From positions 3,534,001-3,598,000 of the forward strand of contig NZ_CP030082.1 of assembly GCF_006874645.1 (NCBI RefSeq): 64,000 nucleotides of DNA, read 5' to 3'. This DNA is from Bdellovibrio sp. ZAP7 (GTDB lineage: Bacteria > Bdellovibrionota > Bdellovibrionia > Bdellovibrionales > Bdellovibrionaceae). Position 1 is the stretch's first letter, and every line of letters begins with the position of its first letter. The notes under the pieces are model-generated. The model saw only the letters and a list, made by a program, of their open reading frames with translations, was not told the origin of the DNA and did not search any database. Both the position numbers and the translations under genes were made by a program. This document shows, piece after piece, positions 1 to 7,189 of this stretch.

Positions 1-235
1 GTGAATCGATACGAGCCAGAACCTGGCCTTCTTTCACCGGATCGTTATCTTGAACCAGCACTTCCACGACGATTCCAGGAACTTTCGAAGAGAGCATCAA
101 GGTGTGAGCCTGAATCTGAGCATTGTCAGTAGAAACGTGGGACCACTCATAGTATCCAAAAACCGCACCTGCAACTACAAGCGCAGCTCCGGCACCGATC
201 ATAATTTGTTTCTTATTATTCTTAATGTTCGTCAT
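1..235 (-). CDS. HlyD/EmrA-family efflux adaptor (N-terminal part only)
   Basis: Only the first 78 codons are present; the gene runs off the left edge. The product starts MTNIKNNKKQ, has one hydrophobic segment at about residues 11-27 (inner-membrane anchor), then the signature VSTDNAQIQAH and later SSKVPGIVVEVLVQDNDPVK. This TDNA...V.AH...L.SKV.G.V..V.V.DN..VK pattern is typical of the biotinyl-lipoyl-like part of EmrA/HlyD membrane-fusion proteins. It would bridge an inner-membrane pump to the outer-membrane channel encoded 4 bases upstream in the same transcript. Family call is firm; the substrate cannot be told. Confidence 0.88.
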   Translation of the reverse strand, partial: MTNIKNNKKQIMIGAGAALVVAGAVFGYYEWSHVSTDNAQIQAHTLMLSSKVPGIVVEVLVQDNDPVKEGQVLARIDS

Positions 236-239
236 AAAA

Positions 240-1538
240 TTACAGTTCCTTCCCGAGGGACAATTCTAAACTAATCATTGCTTCTGCTGCACTTACCTGT
301 GCATTTACGAGACCTGCGCGCGCTCTGAACAAATCGAGTTCCGCATCCAAAACTTCAGAACTCGTACGAGTTCCCGCCTTGAAAGACTCTGTTGCCAGAC
401 GAACGCTTTCCTGCGCTTTTTGTACGTCGACGGTTTTTGCTTTATACAAAGCTGCCGAGTACAGATAGCGACGTTTCCAGAAATCAAAATCATACGTATC
501 TTTCAGTTTCGCCTGACGAACACTTTCGCGGGCTTGCACTTGACGAGCATCTGCTTGGGCCGCTTGCGCTGACGAAGCGAAACCATCGAAAACATTCCAA
601 GTCATGTTCACACCGACAGAATAAGCATTGTTAAAATCCTGATCGGTTAAACCTTTACTGATATTGTTATAATAGTCTGCCTGCCCGAAGACCGAGAATT
701 TCGGCACCCAGTGTTTGTAAGCTGCAAGCCAGGCTTTGTGTGCCGAGATCTCACGATCCGTCATCGCCTGATAATCCAGGCGCTCAATTTTCGCAGGCTT
801 ATTCAAGCTGGCGATTTTTTGCGCATCAGGAACTGGCAATAGACCTGTCAGCGATTGACCAGTGTCATCGACGCCCAAACTCATCAAAAGATTTTGGCGA
901 GCCAGGATCGTGTTGTCTTCAGAATTTAATTTCTCAGATTGAGCCTCATTCAATTGAACTTCTACACGAAGAACGTCAAAGTTTGTACCTGCTCCACTTT
1001 TACGGAAAGCTTTGGCGCGATCCAAGTGGTCTTCCAAAGTTTTTACGTTTTGGTTCGCCACCTTCTCTAGCTCAACGGCTGCCAATGCCTTATAGAATTT
1101 CGCTTTGGTTTCTTCGTTGATTTGAAACTTTGCCCAGTCGGCTTCTTTTTCTGCGGCCGTTGCGCCGTAACTCATGGAGCTGTAGCGATCGTAATTCGCT
1201 AGTCCGTCAAACACCAACCACTCGGCACGTGCCGACCAGATTGTATATGGTTGAATCAATTCGATGGATGTTGGTCCACCACCGAAGTTCATTTGCTCCA
1301 CCATGAATTTGTTGTCGAGCAAATGAGTTCCACCGACGGTCACACGAGGAAGAAATTGAGAGTATGCTTCAACTTTTTTCCAACTTGCCTCATCTTTAGC
1401 CGCTTCCGCGCGTTTAACTTGCGGAGAGTTGCCAGATGCGAGATTAAGAGAATCTGCTAGTGAAAGAGTTTCAGCGAGCCCTGCTGTGGGAGCGCATAAG
1501 AGAGCTGTTAGAGCGGCTGCCATTTTAATCTTTGTCAT
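240..1538 (-). CDS. TolC-like outer-membrane efflux channel
   Basis: 432 residues with an N-terminal signal peptide (cleavage near AGLAE). The body has the internally duplicated, alanine/glutamine-rich helical pattern of TolC/OEP proteins: LADSLNLASGNSPQVKRAEAAKDEA near the start, and at the end TESFKAGTRTSSEVLDAELDLFRARAGLVNA, the usual repeat-2 signature. It would form the trimeric outer-membrane duct of a tripartite pump. The adaptor gene follows after 4 bases, so both are co-transcribed from the promoter at 1578-1606, where a MarR-type operator lies. Export substrate unknown. Confidence 0.9.
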   Translation of the reverse strand: MTKIKMAAALTALLCAPTAGLAETLSLADSLNLASGNSPQVKRAEAAKDEASWKKVEAYSQFLPRVTVGGTHLLDNKFMVEQMNFGGGPTSIELIQPYTIWSARAEWLVFDGLANYDRYSSMSYGATAAEKEADWAKFQINEETKAKFYKALAAVELEKVANQNVKTLEDHLDRAKAFRKSGAGTNFDVLRVEVQLNEAQSEKLNSEDNTILARQNLLMSLGVDDTGQSLTGLLPVPDAQKIASLNKPAKIERLDYQAMTDREISAHKAWLAAYKHWVPKFSVFGQADYYNNISKGLTDQDFNNAYSVGVNMTWNVFDGFASSAQAAQADARQVQARESVRQAKLKDTYDFDFWKRRYLYSAALYKAKTVDVQKAQESVRLATESFKAGTRTSSEVLDAELDLFRARAGLVNAQVSAAEAMISLELSLGKEL

Positions 1539-1562
1539 GTATCACCATTTTTGTTGATTTTT

Positions 1563-1596
1563 ATTAGGCACCTAATTATATTAGTTAGGTAACTAA
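1563..1596. promoter_or_regulatory. Two palindromic operator sites for the adjacent MarR regulator
   Basis: Two perfect inverted repeats lie side by side in the divergent region: ATTAGGCACCTAAT at 1563-1576 and TTAGTTAGGTAACTAA at 1581-1596. They share the half-site TTAGG/CCTAA or its variant. Each is of the size bound by one MarR dimer. The second sits within the -35/-10 spacer of the efflux promoter and the first lies just downstream of the -10. Repression of the pump, and probably autoregulation, is the simplest reading; which ligand relieves it is unknown. Confidence 0.7.
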
Positions 1597-1606
1597 CAAT
1601 TGTCAA
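1578..1606 (-). promoter_or_regulatory. Sigma-70-type promoter of the efflux operon
   Basis: On the minus strand a perfect -35 box TTGACA (1606-1601) is followed by exactly 17 bases and a -10 box TAATAT (1583-1578). It reads towards the tolC-like gene at 1538, leaving a leader of about 35 bases. The spacer is filled by the 16-bp palindrome at 1581-1596, so a bound repressor would block polymerase directly. Confidence 0.65.
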
Positions 1607-1661
1607 TGGGCACCCAAAGGATGTCTCATTGAATATGAAAATTGCTCGATTGGAGGCCTGC

Positions 1662-2177
1662 ATGGCTAAGCTTTTCATCCAAACCATTCCCTCTCAAGAA
1701 GAACTGCAACAGAATGCCAAAGAGTTGTGCCCGAATGCGGATATCGCTTCACTTTACTCTCACTTGCTTTTCAGAAAAGTGGCGACAGACCTAGAATCTA
1801 AATACGATAACTTCTTTGCCCGCTGGAATTTATCCCCAGGCCGCTACACTTTATTAGTTATTCTTCGTAAAGCACCTGCAGGTCTGATGCCTTCTGAGAT
1901 TGCGCAGAAAGTAGGAGTAACTCAAGCAACGATCTCCGGTCTAATCAATAGTCTTGAGAAAGCACAGTTAGTGCAAAGAACCACTCATGAAAAAGACGGT
2001 CGTTCTTTCGTGATCAAGCTAACTGATAAAGGCGAAAGTGTCTTAAAAGAAATCGCGCCAGAATGGTATGGCGGCATCGGTGCTTTCTTTGGTCAGTTCA
2101 ATGACGAAGAAAAGAAAGTATTAAACAGTCTATTAACTCGAATGACTCAAAACCTAGGCCTGCTCAATATGAAATAA
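1662..2177 (+). CDS. MarR-family transcriptional repressor
   Basis: 171 residues from the ATG at 1662, chosen because GGAGG lies 5 bases before it; an upstream TTG (1629) or ATG (1635) has a poorer site. The central part is a MarR winged helix: LRKAPAGLMPSEIAQKVGVTQATISGLINSLEKAQLVQR (recognition helix around VTQATISGLINSLE) followed by the wing HEKDGRSFVIKLTDKG. It is divergent from an efflux adaptor/channel operon with palindromes between them, the standard layout for a MarR protein controlling a pump. Confidence 0.9.
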   Translation: MAKLFIQTIPSQEELQQNAKELCPNADIASLYSHLLFRKVATDLESKYDNFFARWNLSPGRYTLLVILRKAPAGLMPSEIAQKVGVTQATISGLINSLEKAQLVQRTTHEKDGRSFVIKLTDKGESVLKEIAPEWYGGIGAFFGQFNDEEKKVLNSLLTRMTQNLGLLNMK

Positions 2178-2201
2178 GGAAAAGGTCGCGCCAGAGGCGA
2201 A

Positions 2202-2268
2202 GACACACTTTCTCCAAATAAAAAACCCACGCTTTTGACGTGGGTTTTTTATTTGGAGAAAGTGTGTC
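2202..2268. terminator. Very long perfect hairpin between convergent genes (bidirectional terminator)
   Basis: The 30 bases at 2202-2231 are exactly complementary to 2239-2268, with a 7-base loop. The inner part (AAAAAACCCACG / CGTGGGTTTTTT) is an ordinary bidirectional intrinsic terminator for the convergent marR and 2276-3478 genes. The perfect pairing runs on for 18 more base pairs on each side, far more than termination needs. Confidence 0.85.
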
Positions 2269-2275
2269 CGTACCT

Positions 2276-3478
2276 TTAGTATTCACCGTTCAGAGTACAG
2301 CTCATCAACTCATTCAAGTTAGAACCTGTCGAGTTTTGCAATGGACCGAAGTGGTTGTACGATTTGCCGGCAGCAAAGTGCGGGCTTACGCAACGGTCTG
2401 TTGGAAGTTTCAAGCTGCCATTGGATTGTAGATTCGATGGATGAGTATTAGCTGATTTGGATGTGTTTACTTGCACCGCAAACATGCCTGTCAATTTCGC
2501 AGCTCCACAGAAAGCATTAAAGCTTTGCATCGCACTACCCAACACACGGATCATTTCTGCTTGTGAAGCGGAAGTACTGATCGTGTTTTTCGGGTAAAGC
2601 TTATTCCACTCACGGATACACGCTTGCACGTTACCACTTGCTGTCGGAGTGAATTGGAAAAGACCAATATTAAGTCTTGAAGCGGCGTCTTGAGCTGGGT
2701 CTTCATAAAAAAGAACGCCTGCTGGACGACGGTAGCCCGATGGCGCGTACTTTGTCGCAACTTTGCCAGACGTTGAAGTATCTGCTGTCGTCAAAGATTC
2801 CGTATACGACATACACATCATAAGCTTCGTCCAAAGCTTCGTAGCTTTCACGAAAGACGTACGGTCGCCATTCAAAGCACCTCGGCGGTACTCATTCATC
2901 TTATTAGTAAAAGTATTCACCTTATTGATAACTGTGGAAGACGGAACTTTTCCGCTGTTCAAAGTCTTCGTCAAAGTAGATGAAGAAACCGTGCAAAGAG
3001 GATGAGAGATCAAACTCGTTTCAAGGTAAGAGCTTTCAGTGCTGCTCATACCATATGAAGAACCTACATACCCCAAGCCCGCTTTGGAGGGACTCATTTT
3101 AAGTTCGATTGCATAAGCGATGCGATCTGCAAAACGATAACGAGTATCCAGATTCATATCTGCATTGTCTGTTTTATACGCCATGGATTGATCTCGCTCT
3201 GGAATCAACTCGCGATATGTCTGATAGATACTATCCACCAATTTACCCACCGGACCCGCGACTTCGGTATAGACATCGAAGTCCTGCGGAACAATTGAAC
3301 CTGTCGTTGCCGGAGGTTCAGGTGTAGTCGGAGTAGATGGCGTCGGACTAGGAGACGTGGACGGAGAATCATTCGATCCAGAGTCCACTGGTTTTTTGGC
3401 CATCGCAAATGCTGCGTTGCTAATAGTTAGTGTGATCAAAGCTGCCAACAAGATTTTAGTCGTATTTGTGTTTGTCAT
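2276..3478 (-). CDS. Secreted protein with a possible lysozyme/transglycosylase-like domain
   Basis: 400 residues. A signal peptide (residues 1-25, ending NAAFA) is followed by a low-complexity Ser/Pro/Thr linker (about 33-60). Further in, MSYTESL places a glutamate at 227, and about 45 residues later RLNIGLFQFTP (269-278) matches the Glu-Ser ... Gly-Leu-(Met/Phe)-Gln spacing of lytic transglycosylase and lysozyme-like folds. Four or more cysteines suggest disulphides in an exported protein. Cell-wall cleavage would suit a predator, but the assignment rests on two short motifs only. It could instead be an unrelated secreted protein. Confidence 0.8.
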   Translation of the reverse strand: MTNTNTTKILLAALITLTISNAAFAMAKKPVDSGSNDSPSTSPSPTPSTPTTPEPPATTGSIVPQDFDVYTEVAGPVGKLVDSIYQTYRELIPERDQSMAYKTDNADMNLDTRYRFADRIAYAIELKMSPSKAGLGYVGSSYGMSSTESSYLETSLISHPLCTVSSSTLTKTLNSGKVPSSTVINKVNTFTNKMNEYRRGALNGDRTSFVKATKLWTKLMMCMSYTESLTTADTSTSGKVATKYAPSGYRRPAGVLFYEDPAQDAASRLNIGLFQFTPTASGNVQACIREWNKLYPKNTISTSASQAEMIRVLGSAMQSFNAFCGAAKLTGMFAVQVNTSKSANTHPSNLQSNGSLKLPTDRCVSPHFAAGKSYNHFGPLQNSTGSNLNELMSCTLNGEY

Positions 3479-3573
3479 GCCTCCTAGATCGGATCTAGGT
3501 CCTAGGACTTAAGGTCTCCCCGACGAGACTAGACCTTACCTAGACCTCTACTGGACCAAGGGTTAGCCAGGAC

Positions 3574-3600
3574 TCAAGCTCGTCTTTCAAAATCCGATAA
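3574..3600 (+). promoter_or_regulatory. Sigma-28 (FliA)-like promoter
   Basis: TCAAG at 3574-3578 and CCGATAA at 3594-3600 are separated by 15 bases. The E. coli FliA consensus TAAAGTTT-N11-GCCGATAA gives the same geometry (TAAAG-N15-CCGATAA). It lies 32 bases before the start at 3632. A second match with identical spacing is at 33104-33078. The window encodes FliA itself at 39195-39980. Confidence 0.6.
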
Positions 3601-3631
3601 TAGATAAGTAACCAAAAAAGGGAGTATCAGA

Positions 3632-3931
3632 ATGAGTCAATACGATGTACCCGGTCTTTACAATTTCCTAGCTCACACACCAGAGGCGGGACTCAGAAAA
3701 ATGTTCGTGGATGGCAAAGCCTTCACAGAAACTCACTTCAATCTAATGATGAAAATCGTTCGTGCTGGCGACGAAGCTAAATTCGTTGAGCATTTTGAAA
3801 AGCAGGATTTCCCTAAAATCAAAATGGGCCCTGCAGATGTGAAAATTAAAGAGAAATTCTGGTCTGAGGCGATGACTGTTTGGAACAGTCGTGGACTTCT
3901 TACTCCAGCTGTGGCAACTAAGGCGGCATGA
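3632..3931 (+). CDS. Small protein of unknown function, first gene of a three-gene run
   Basis: 99 residues, mostly predicted helical, no signal peptide or membrane segment and no family I recognise. AAGGGAG sits 7 bases before the ATG. Its stop overlaps the start of the RlmM-like gene by 4 bases (ATGA), so the two are translationally coupled, and the PilZ gene follows with a further overlap. A sigma-28-like promoter 32 bases upstream suggests expression with the motility genes. Confidence 0.8.
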   Translation: MSQYDVPGLYNFLAHTPEAGLRKMFVDGKAFTETHFNLMMKIVRAGDEAKFVEHFEKQDFPKIKMGPADVKIKEKFWSEAMTVWNSRGLLTPAVATKAA

Positions 3932-4830
3932 TCGCTTATCTTGCTCCGACAAAATTTTTGCCCGAACTGCAGGCTGAACTTAAAAACATCACCGCAGTTC
4001 ACGGCAACCTGGTTCTAACTGATGGGCCCATCCAGACTTCTGTGTGGGCCCAAAACATTTGGACCAATGCGGAAATCATTCCCTTTGAATCTATCTCCCA
4101 AGCAGTCAAGGCTTTGAAAAGCCGTGGCTTGTTGTGGGCTCTTTATTCCTTTGATAATCACCGACGCGCTCAACTGATTCAGGATCAATTGCCTAAACTT
4201 CGTCCGCGTGTCTTGAACTTCCTGGATCCTTTACCTAAAGATCCATTGGGTGCCTGGACCCTGATTGATAAAAACACCCTGCTGGTTTCAAGCCAAACCA
4301 ACTCCCTTTTCCCGTTGGGAGAAGTGGCTTTTAATGAAGACAAAGAAACTCCACCGTCACGGGCTTATTTAAAACTGTGGGAGCTTTTTACGGTTTATGG
4401 AGTTCGCCCCTCCAAGGGTCAACGAGTCGTTGACTTTGGTAGTTGCCCGGGTGGTTGGACATGGGTACTTCAACAAATGGGCTGCGATGTTATCAGCATT
4501 GACCGTGCACCGCTGGATGAAAAAATCGCACGTTTGCCACGAATAGAATTTAAAAAAACCAATGCCTTCACTGTGAAGCCCTCTGATATTGGGGCCATCG
4601 ATTGGTTCTTTTCAGACATCATCTGCTACCCGGCTAAATTGTTAGAACTAGTTTTAGAGTGGCAGCGTTCAGGACTTTGCCAAAACTTCGTTTGCACTAT
4701 AAAATTTCAGGGTGGGACCGACTTTGAAACTCTTAAAAAGTTTCAAGAGTTGGAAAATGCACATGTCCTGCATCTTCATCACAACAAGCACGAGGTTACC
4801 GTTTGGATCAGGAAATCTTCAAAAAACTAA
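3928..4830 (+). CDS. RlmM-like 23S rRNA 2'-O-methyltransferase
   Basis: 300 residues. The SAM-binding motif I is VVDFGSCPGGWTW (167-179), followed by the acidic ribose-binding ID191. The FtsJ/RlmM-type catalytic tetrad can be read as Lys149 (in SRAYLKLWE), Asp230 (FFSD), Lys259 (CTIKF) and Glu289 (KHEVTVW). The ending HEVTVWIRK resembles the EVTVHVRR of E. coli RlmM, which methylates C2498 of 23S rRNA. About 20% shorter than E. coli RlmM, mainly in the N-terminal THUMP-like part, so the exact target nucleotide is uncertain. Confidence 0.85.
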   Translation: MIAYLAPTKFLPELQAELKNITAVHGNLVLTDGPIQTSVWAQNIWTNAEIIPFESISQAVKALKSRGLLWALYSFDNHRRAQLIQDQLPKLRPRVLNFLDPLPKDPLGAWTLIDKNTLLVSSQTNSLFPLGEVAFNEDKETPPSRAYLKLWELFTVYGVRPSKGQRVVDFGSCPGGWTWVLQQMGCDVISIDRAPLDEKIARLPRIEFKKTNAFTVKPSDIGAIDWFFSDIICYPAKLLELVLEWQRSGLCQNFVCTIKFQGGTDFETLKKFQELENAHVLHLHHNKHEVTVWIRKSSKN

Positions 4831-5474
4831 GTCGCGAAGATGAGCTGGTAAAACTGCTCATCGATCTGGCCGCCGCTCAGGGCGAAGTTCTTTGCAAAGG
4901 TAAAACGGAAAATCTAGTTAAGGTAAAAGCCGTGCACTGGCATTCGCAATCCAAACATTTGGAATGCCTTCTTGAACCCCAAGAAAATCTAAAAACTGGT
5001 GAAGAGTTTTTGGGCTACTTTTTTTTAGGTGGCGAGAAATACTATTTCGAAGGCACAGCCACTGTTTATGGTAATCGCTGTCAGATTCCTTTACCAAAAG
5101 AGATGTTTCACCTGCAGCGCCGTCAGAATTATCGCGTCCGCATTCCTGCAGGCTTCCAAGCCTTCTTTGATATCGTTCAGATCAACAATACCGCTGCAAA
5201 AATTCATGCAAAGCTGGGTGACCTCAGTGCTCAAGGATGCCGACTGATAGAAAAAGAAACAGTTGCGACATTTAAAATGGGAGACTCTCTGAAAGGCAAA
5301 CTGCTGATTGCTAAGAATTCAGCGATTGAATTAACTGCAGTCGTCCGTCATGTGAAACTTGAAGGTGGGAATCAGGTGGTGGGTGTTGAATTTCAAGGGC
5401 TCACCCCAATTCAGGAAAACAACCTCTTTGCGCTCACCATGGAAATTCACAAAGAGGTCTTTAAACGCCAGTAG
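4803..5474 (+). CDS. PilZ-domain (cyclic di-GMP binding) protein
   Basis: 223 residues from a TTG start chosen because GAGG lies 7 bases before it; it overlaps the methyltransferase gene by 28 bases. The C-terminal half has both PilZ signatures: RRQNYR (106-111, the RxxxR switch) and DLSAQG (140-145, the [D/N]xSxxG motif), then an FxGLT-type strand. The N-terminal half (about 10-95) is a beta-rich YcgR-N-like segment (YFLGGEKYYFEGTATV). It is probably a soluble c-di-GMP effector; the target cannot be read from the sequence, though YcgR relatives act on flagella. Confidence 0.85.
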   Translation: MDQEIFKKLSREDELVKLLIDLAAAQGEVLCKGKTENLVKVKAVHWHSQSKHLECLLEPQENLKTGEEFLGYFFLGGEKYYFEGTATVYGNRCQIPLPKEMFHLQRRQNYRVRIPAGFQAFFDIVQINNTAAKIHAKLGDLSAQGCRLIEKETVATFKMGDSLKGKLLIAKNSAIELTAVVRHVKLEGGNQVVGVEFQGLTPIQENNLFALTMEIHKEVFKRQ

Positions 5475-5476
5475 GA

Positions 5477-6226
5477 CTATTCTTCAGTTCCCAGTGGAGT
5501 GGCTGGTTTGGCTTTAATCGTCTCGTATTCTTTCTCGAGATCCTTATCAAAATTCTTCTTTTTCTCTTTAGCTTGTTTCTTTAACTCTTCCTGGGCTTTT
5601 TTATTATCCTGGTAGCGCTGGGTATAATCACGGTGCAATTGATTAAACTCATCATTCTTAGAGCGGATATAGTCGTCGAAATCTTTTCTTTTGGTTTTAA
5701 CGTCTTCCTCGAAAGCATCGCGCTTTTCTTTTTGTGCGGAGTAAAAGTCTTTTCTTTCGCCCTCAAGCTTTGAATAGAATTCGGTGCGCTCCGCTGACGA
5801 AACTTTAGATTTGCTAAACTTCTCTCTGCGCTCTTGCTGAGATTTTGTGAAGGCCTCTCGCTCTGTGGTCTGAGTTTTCGTAAAAGTCTCGCGGGTTTTA
5901 TTCATGTCTTTGCTAAAAGCATCGCGCTTTTTGCTAAGAATAGAGGTGAACTTACCACGCACTTCCGAAGGCGTTTTGGAAAAGTCTGTCATCATTTGTG
6001 CCATGAAAGCCTTTTCATCATTTTCGGCGCGTTTTTCAGCTGGGATGTTTTCACGAAGCTTTTCCATCGCAGCACGATCGGCCTTTAATGAGTACTTGTC
6101 ATCAACCAAGGGAGCAGATTTTTCTTCTGCGAAAGCAGGACCCGCAAAGTGCAAAAGCACTCCAAACAAGACCAACGTCCTTATAAAACCGGACAGCCCA
6201 AGCTTCTGCATGCATGTTAATCTCAT
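5477..6226 (-). CDS. Exported lysine/glutamate-rich coiled-coil protein, unknown function
   Basis: 249 residues from the ATG at 6226, preceded by GAGGGGGA; a longer frame from a TTG at 6289 has no such site. A signal peptide runs to GPAFA (about residue 34). The mature part is almost entirely charged helix with phenylalanines at regular intervals: repeated units such as KTRETFTK, TEREAFTK, QERREKFSK, GERKDFYS and EKRDAFEED, about 11 residues apart. This hendecad-like periodicity points to a long periplasmic coiled coil. No family recognised. It is convergent with the PilZ gene (2-base gap) and divergent from the next gene. Confidence 0.82.
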   Translation of the reverse strand: MRLTCMQKLGLSGFIRTLVLFGVLLHFAGPAFAEEKSAPLVDDKYSLKADRAAMEKLRENIPAEKRAENDEKAFMAQMMTDFSKTPSEVRGKFTSILSKKRDAFSKDMNKTRETFTKTQTTEREAFTKSQQERREKFSKSKVSSAERTEFYSKLEGERKDFYSAQKEKRDAFEEDVKTKRKDFDDYIRSKNDEFNQLHRDYTQRYQDNKKAQEELKKQAKEKKKNFDKDLEKEYETIKAKPATPLGTEE

Positions 6227-6307
6227 AAAAGTCCCCCTCAGTGCGTTTTGTCTTTTTTTGAGAATAATTGGACTCGAAAGAAAACTCAACCCACCGATAA
6301 GGTGACT

Positions 6308-6967
6308 ATGCTATACGGTAGAAGAGTTATTGAACCTCAACGAGTGCCCCACGGTAACGGACGTAAAAGGTTCATTCTAAATAAAGCTTTCCAATACAAG
6401 TACTCGTGGTACATGATCACGGCCTTTGCTGGGGGCGCCCTTCTATTTTTCATCCCTGCGTACTATTTCATTTCCCAAAACTATGAATTATTTAAAACGC
6501 TGGCCTATGATACTCAACCTCGTCTAGTCGAGCATCTTGAACGCGAAATGGTTTGGTTGCGCGTGTTTTTGGGCGCAAGTATTATTGCCATCACGGCCGT
6601 GACTTTGTTTTTAAGTATTCGCATGACGAAAAACTTATTAGCTCCGCTGATCCGCATGGAAAAACATATGCATCAATTGATGTTGGGACAGTGGCATATC
6701 GACGACTATGTTATTCCGGAAGAGGATGACTTCCGTGATCTTTCAATGACTTACGACTATTTCTATCGTGCTTTGAAGGCAAATACCGAAACTGAATTGA
6801 AGCTTCTCGAAAAACTTTCTATCGATCCGCAAAATCGCGAAGCCTATGCAGCGTGGAAACACTTGCTTGCAGAAAAACGGGCCCGTCTGGGCTTCAAAGA
6901 AGAATTCATTTCGAACGAAGTTCCCACTTCACTTGTCGAACTGAATTCGCGCCGCAAAGTCTCTTAA
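6308..6967 (+). CDS. Membrane protein with two TM helices and a HAMP-like segment
   Basis: 219 residues from the ATG at 6308. Two hydrophobic helices (about 35-58 and 85-107) flank a short periplasmic loop of about 27 residues. They are followed by a HAMP-like stretch, SIRMTKNLLAPLIRMEKHMHQLMLGQW, and an acidic IPEEDDFRDL with another amphipathic helix, which is the HAMP layout. No kinase, cyclase or methyl-accepting domain follows, so it may be a stand-alone HAMP adaptor. The start is uncertain: a longer frame from 6248 would lack a ribosome site. An intrinsic terminator lies at 6998-7023. Confidence 0.8.
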   Translation: MLYGRRVIEPQRVPHGNGRKRFILNKAFQYKYSWYMITAFAGGALLFFIPAYYFISQNYELFKTLAYDTQPRLVEHLEREMVWLRVFLGASIIAITAVTLFLSIRMTKNLLAPLIRMEKHMHQLMLGQWHIDDYVIPEEDDFRDLSMTYDYFYRALKANTETELKLLEKLSIDPQNREAYAAWKHLLAEKRARLGFKEEFISNEVPTSLVELNSRRKVS

Positions 6968-6997
6968 CTTAAATCAAAATATCCATTCAGAATTTTC

Positions 6998-7023
6998 AAA
7001 GCCGGTACGTTACCGGCTTTTTT
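6998..7023 (+). terminator. Intrinsic terminator
   Basis: AAAGCCGGTA at 6998-7007 pairs with TACCGGCTTT at 7011-7020 around a CGT loop and is followed by more Ts. It ends the transcript of the HAMP-like membrane protein. Confidence 0.9.
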
Positions 7024-7189
7024 CTATTTTTGAGACAGTTTTGTCGACTCCATCCTACCAATGTCTAATTTCATGAAAAACATGCAATGAATCGCATTTA
7101 TTACTCCAAATTCCTTCATGGTTTCTCGTGGGTCACCGACGAGTACTTTAACAATACTTTTACAACGGATGAAACTGGGACGTACCGGA

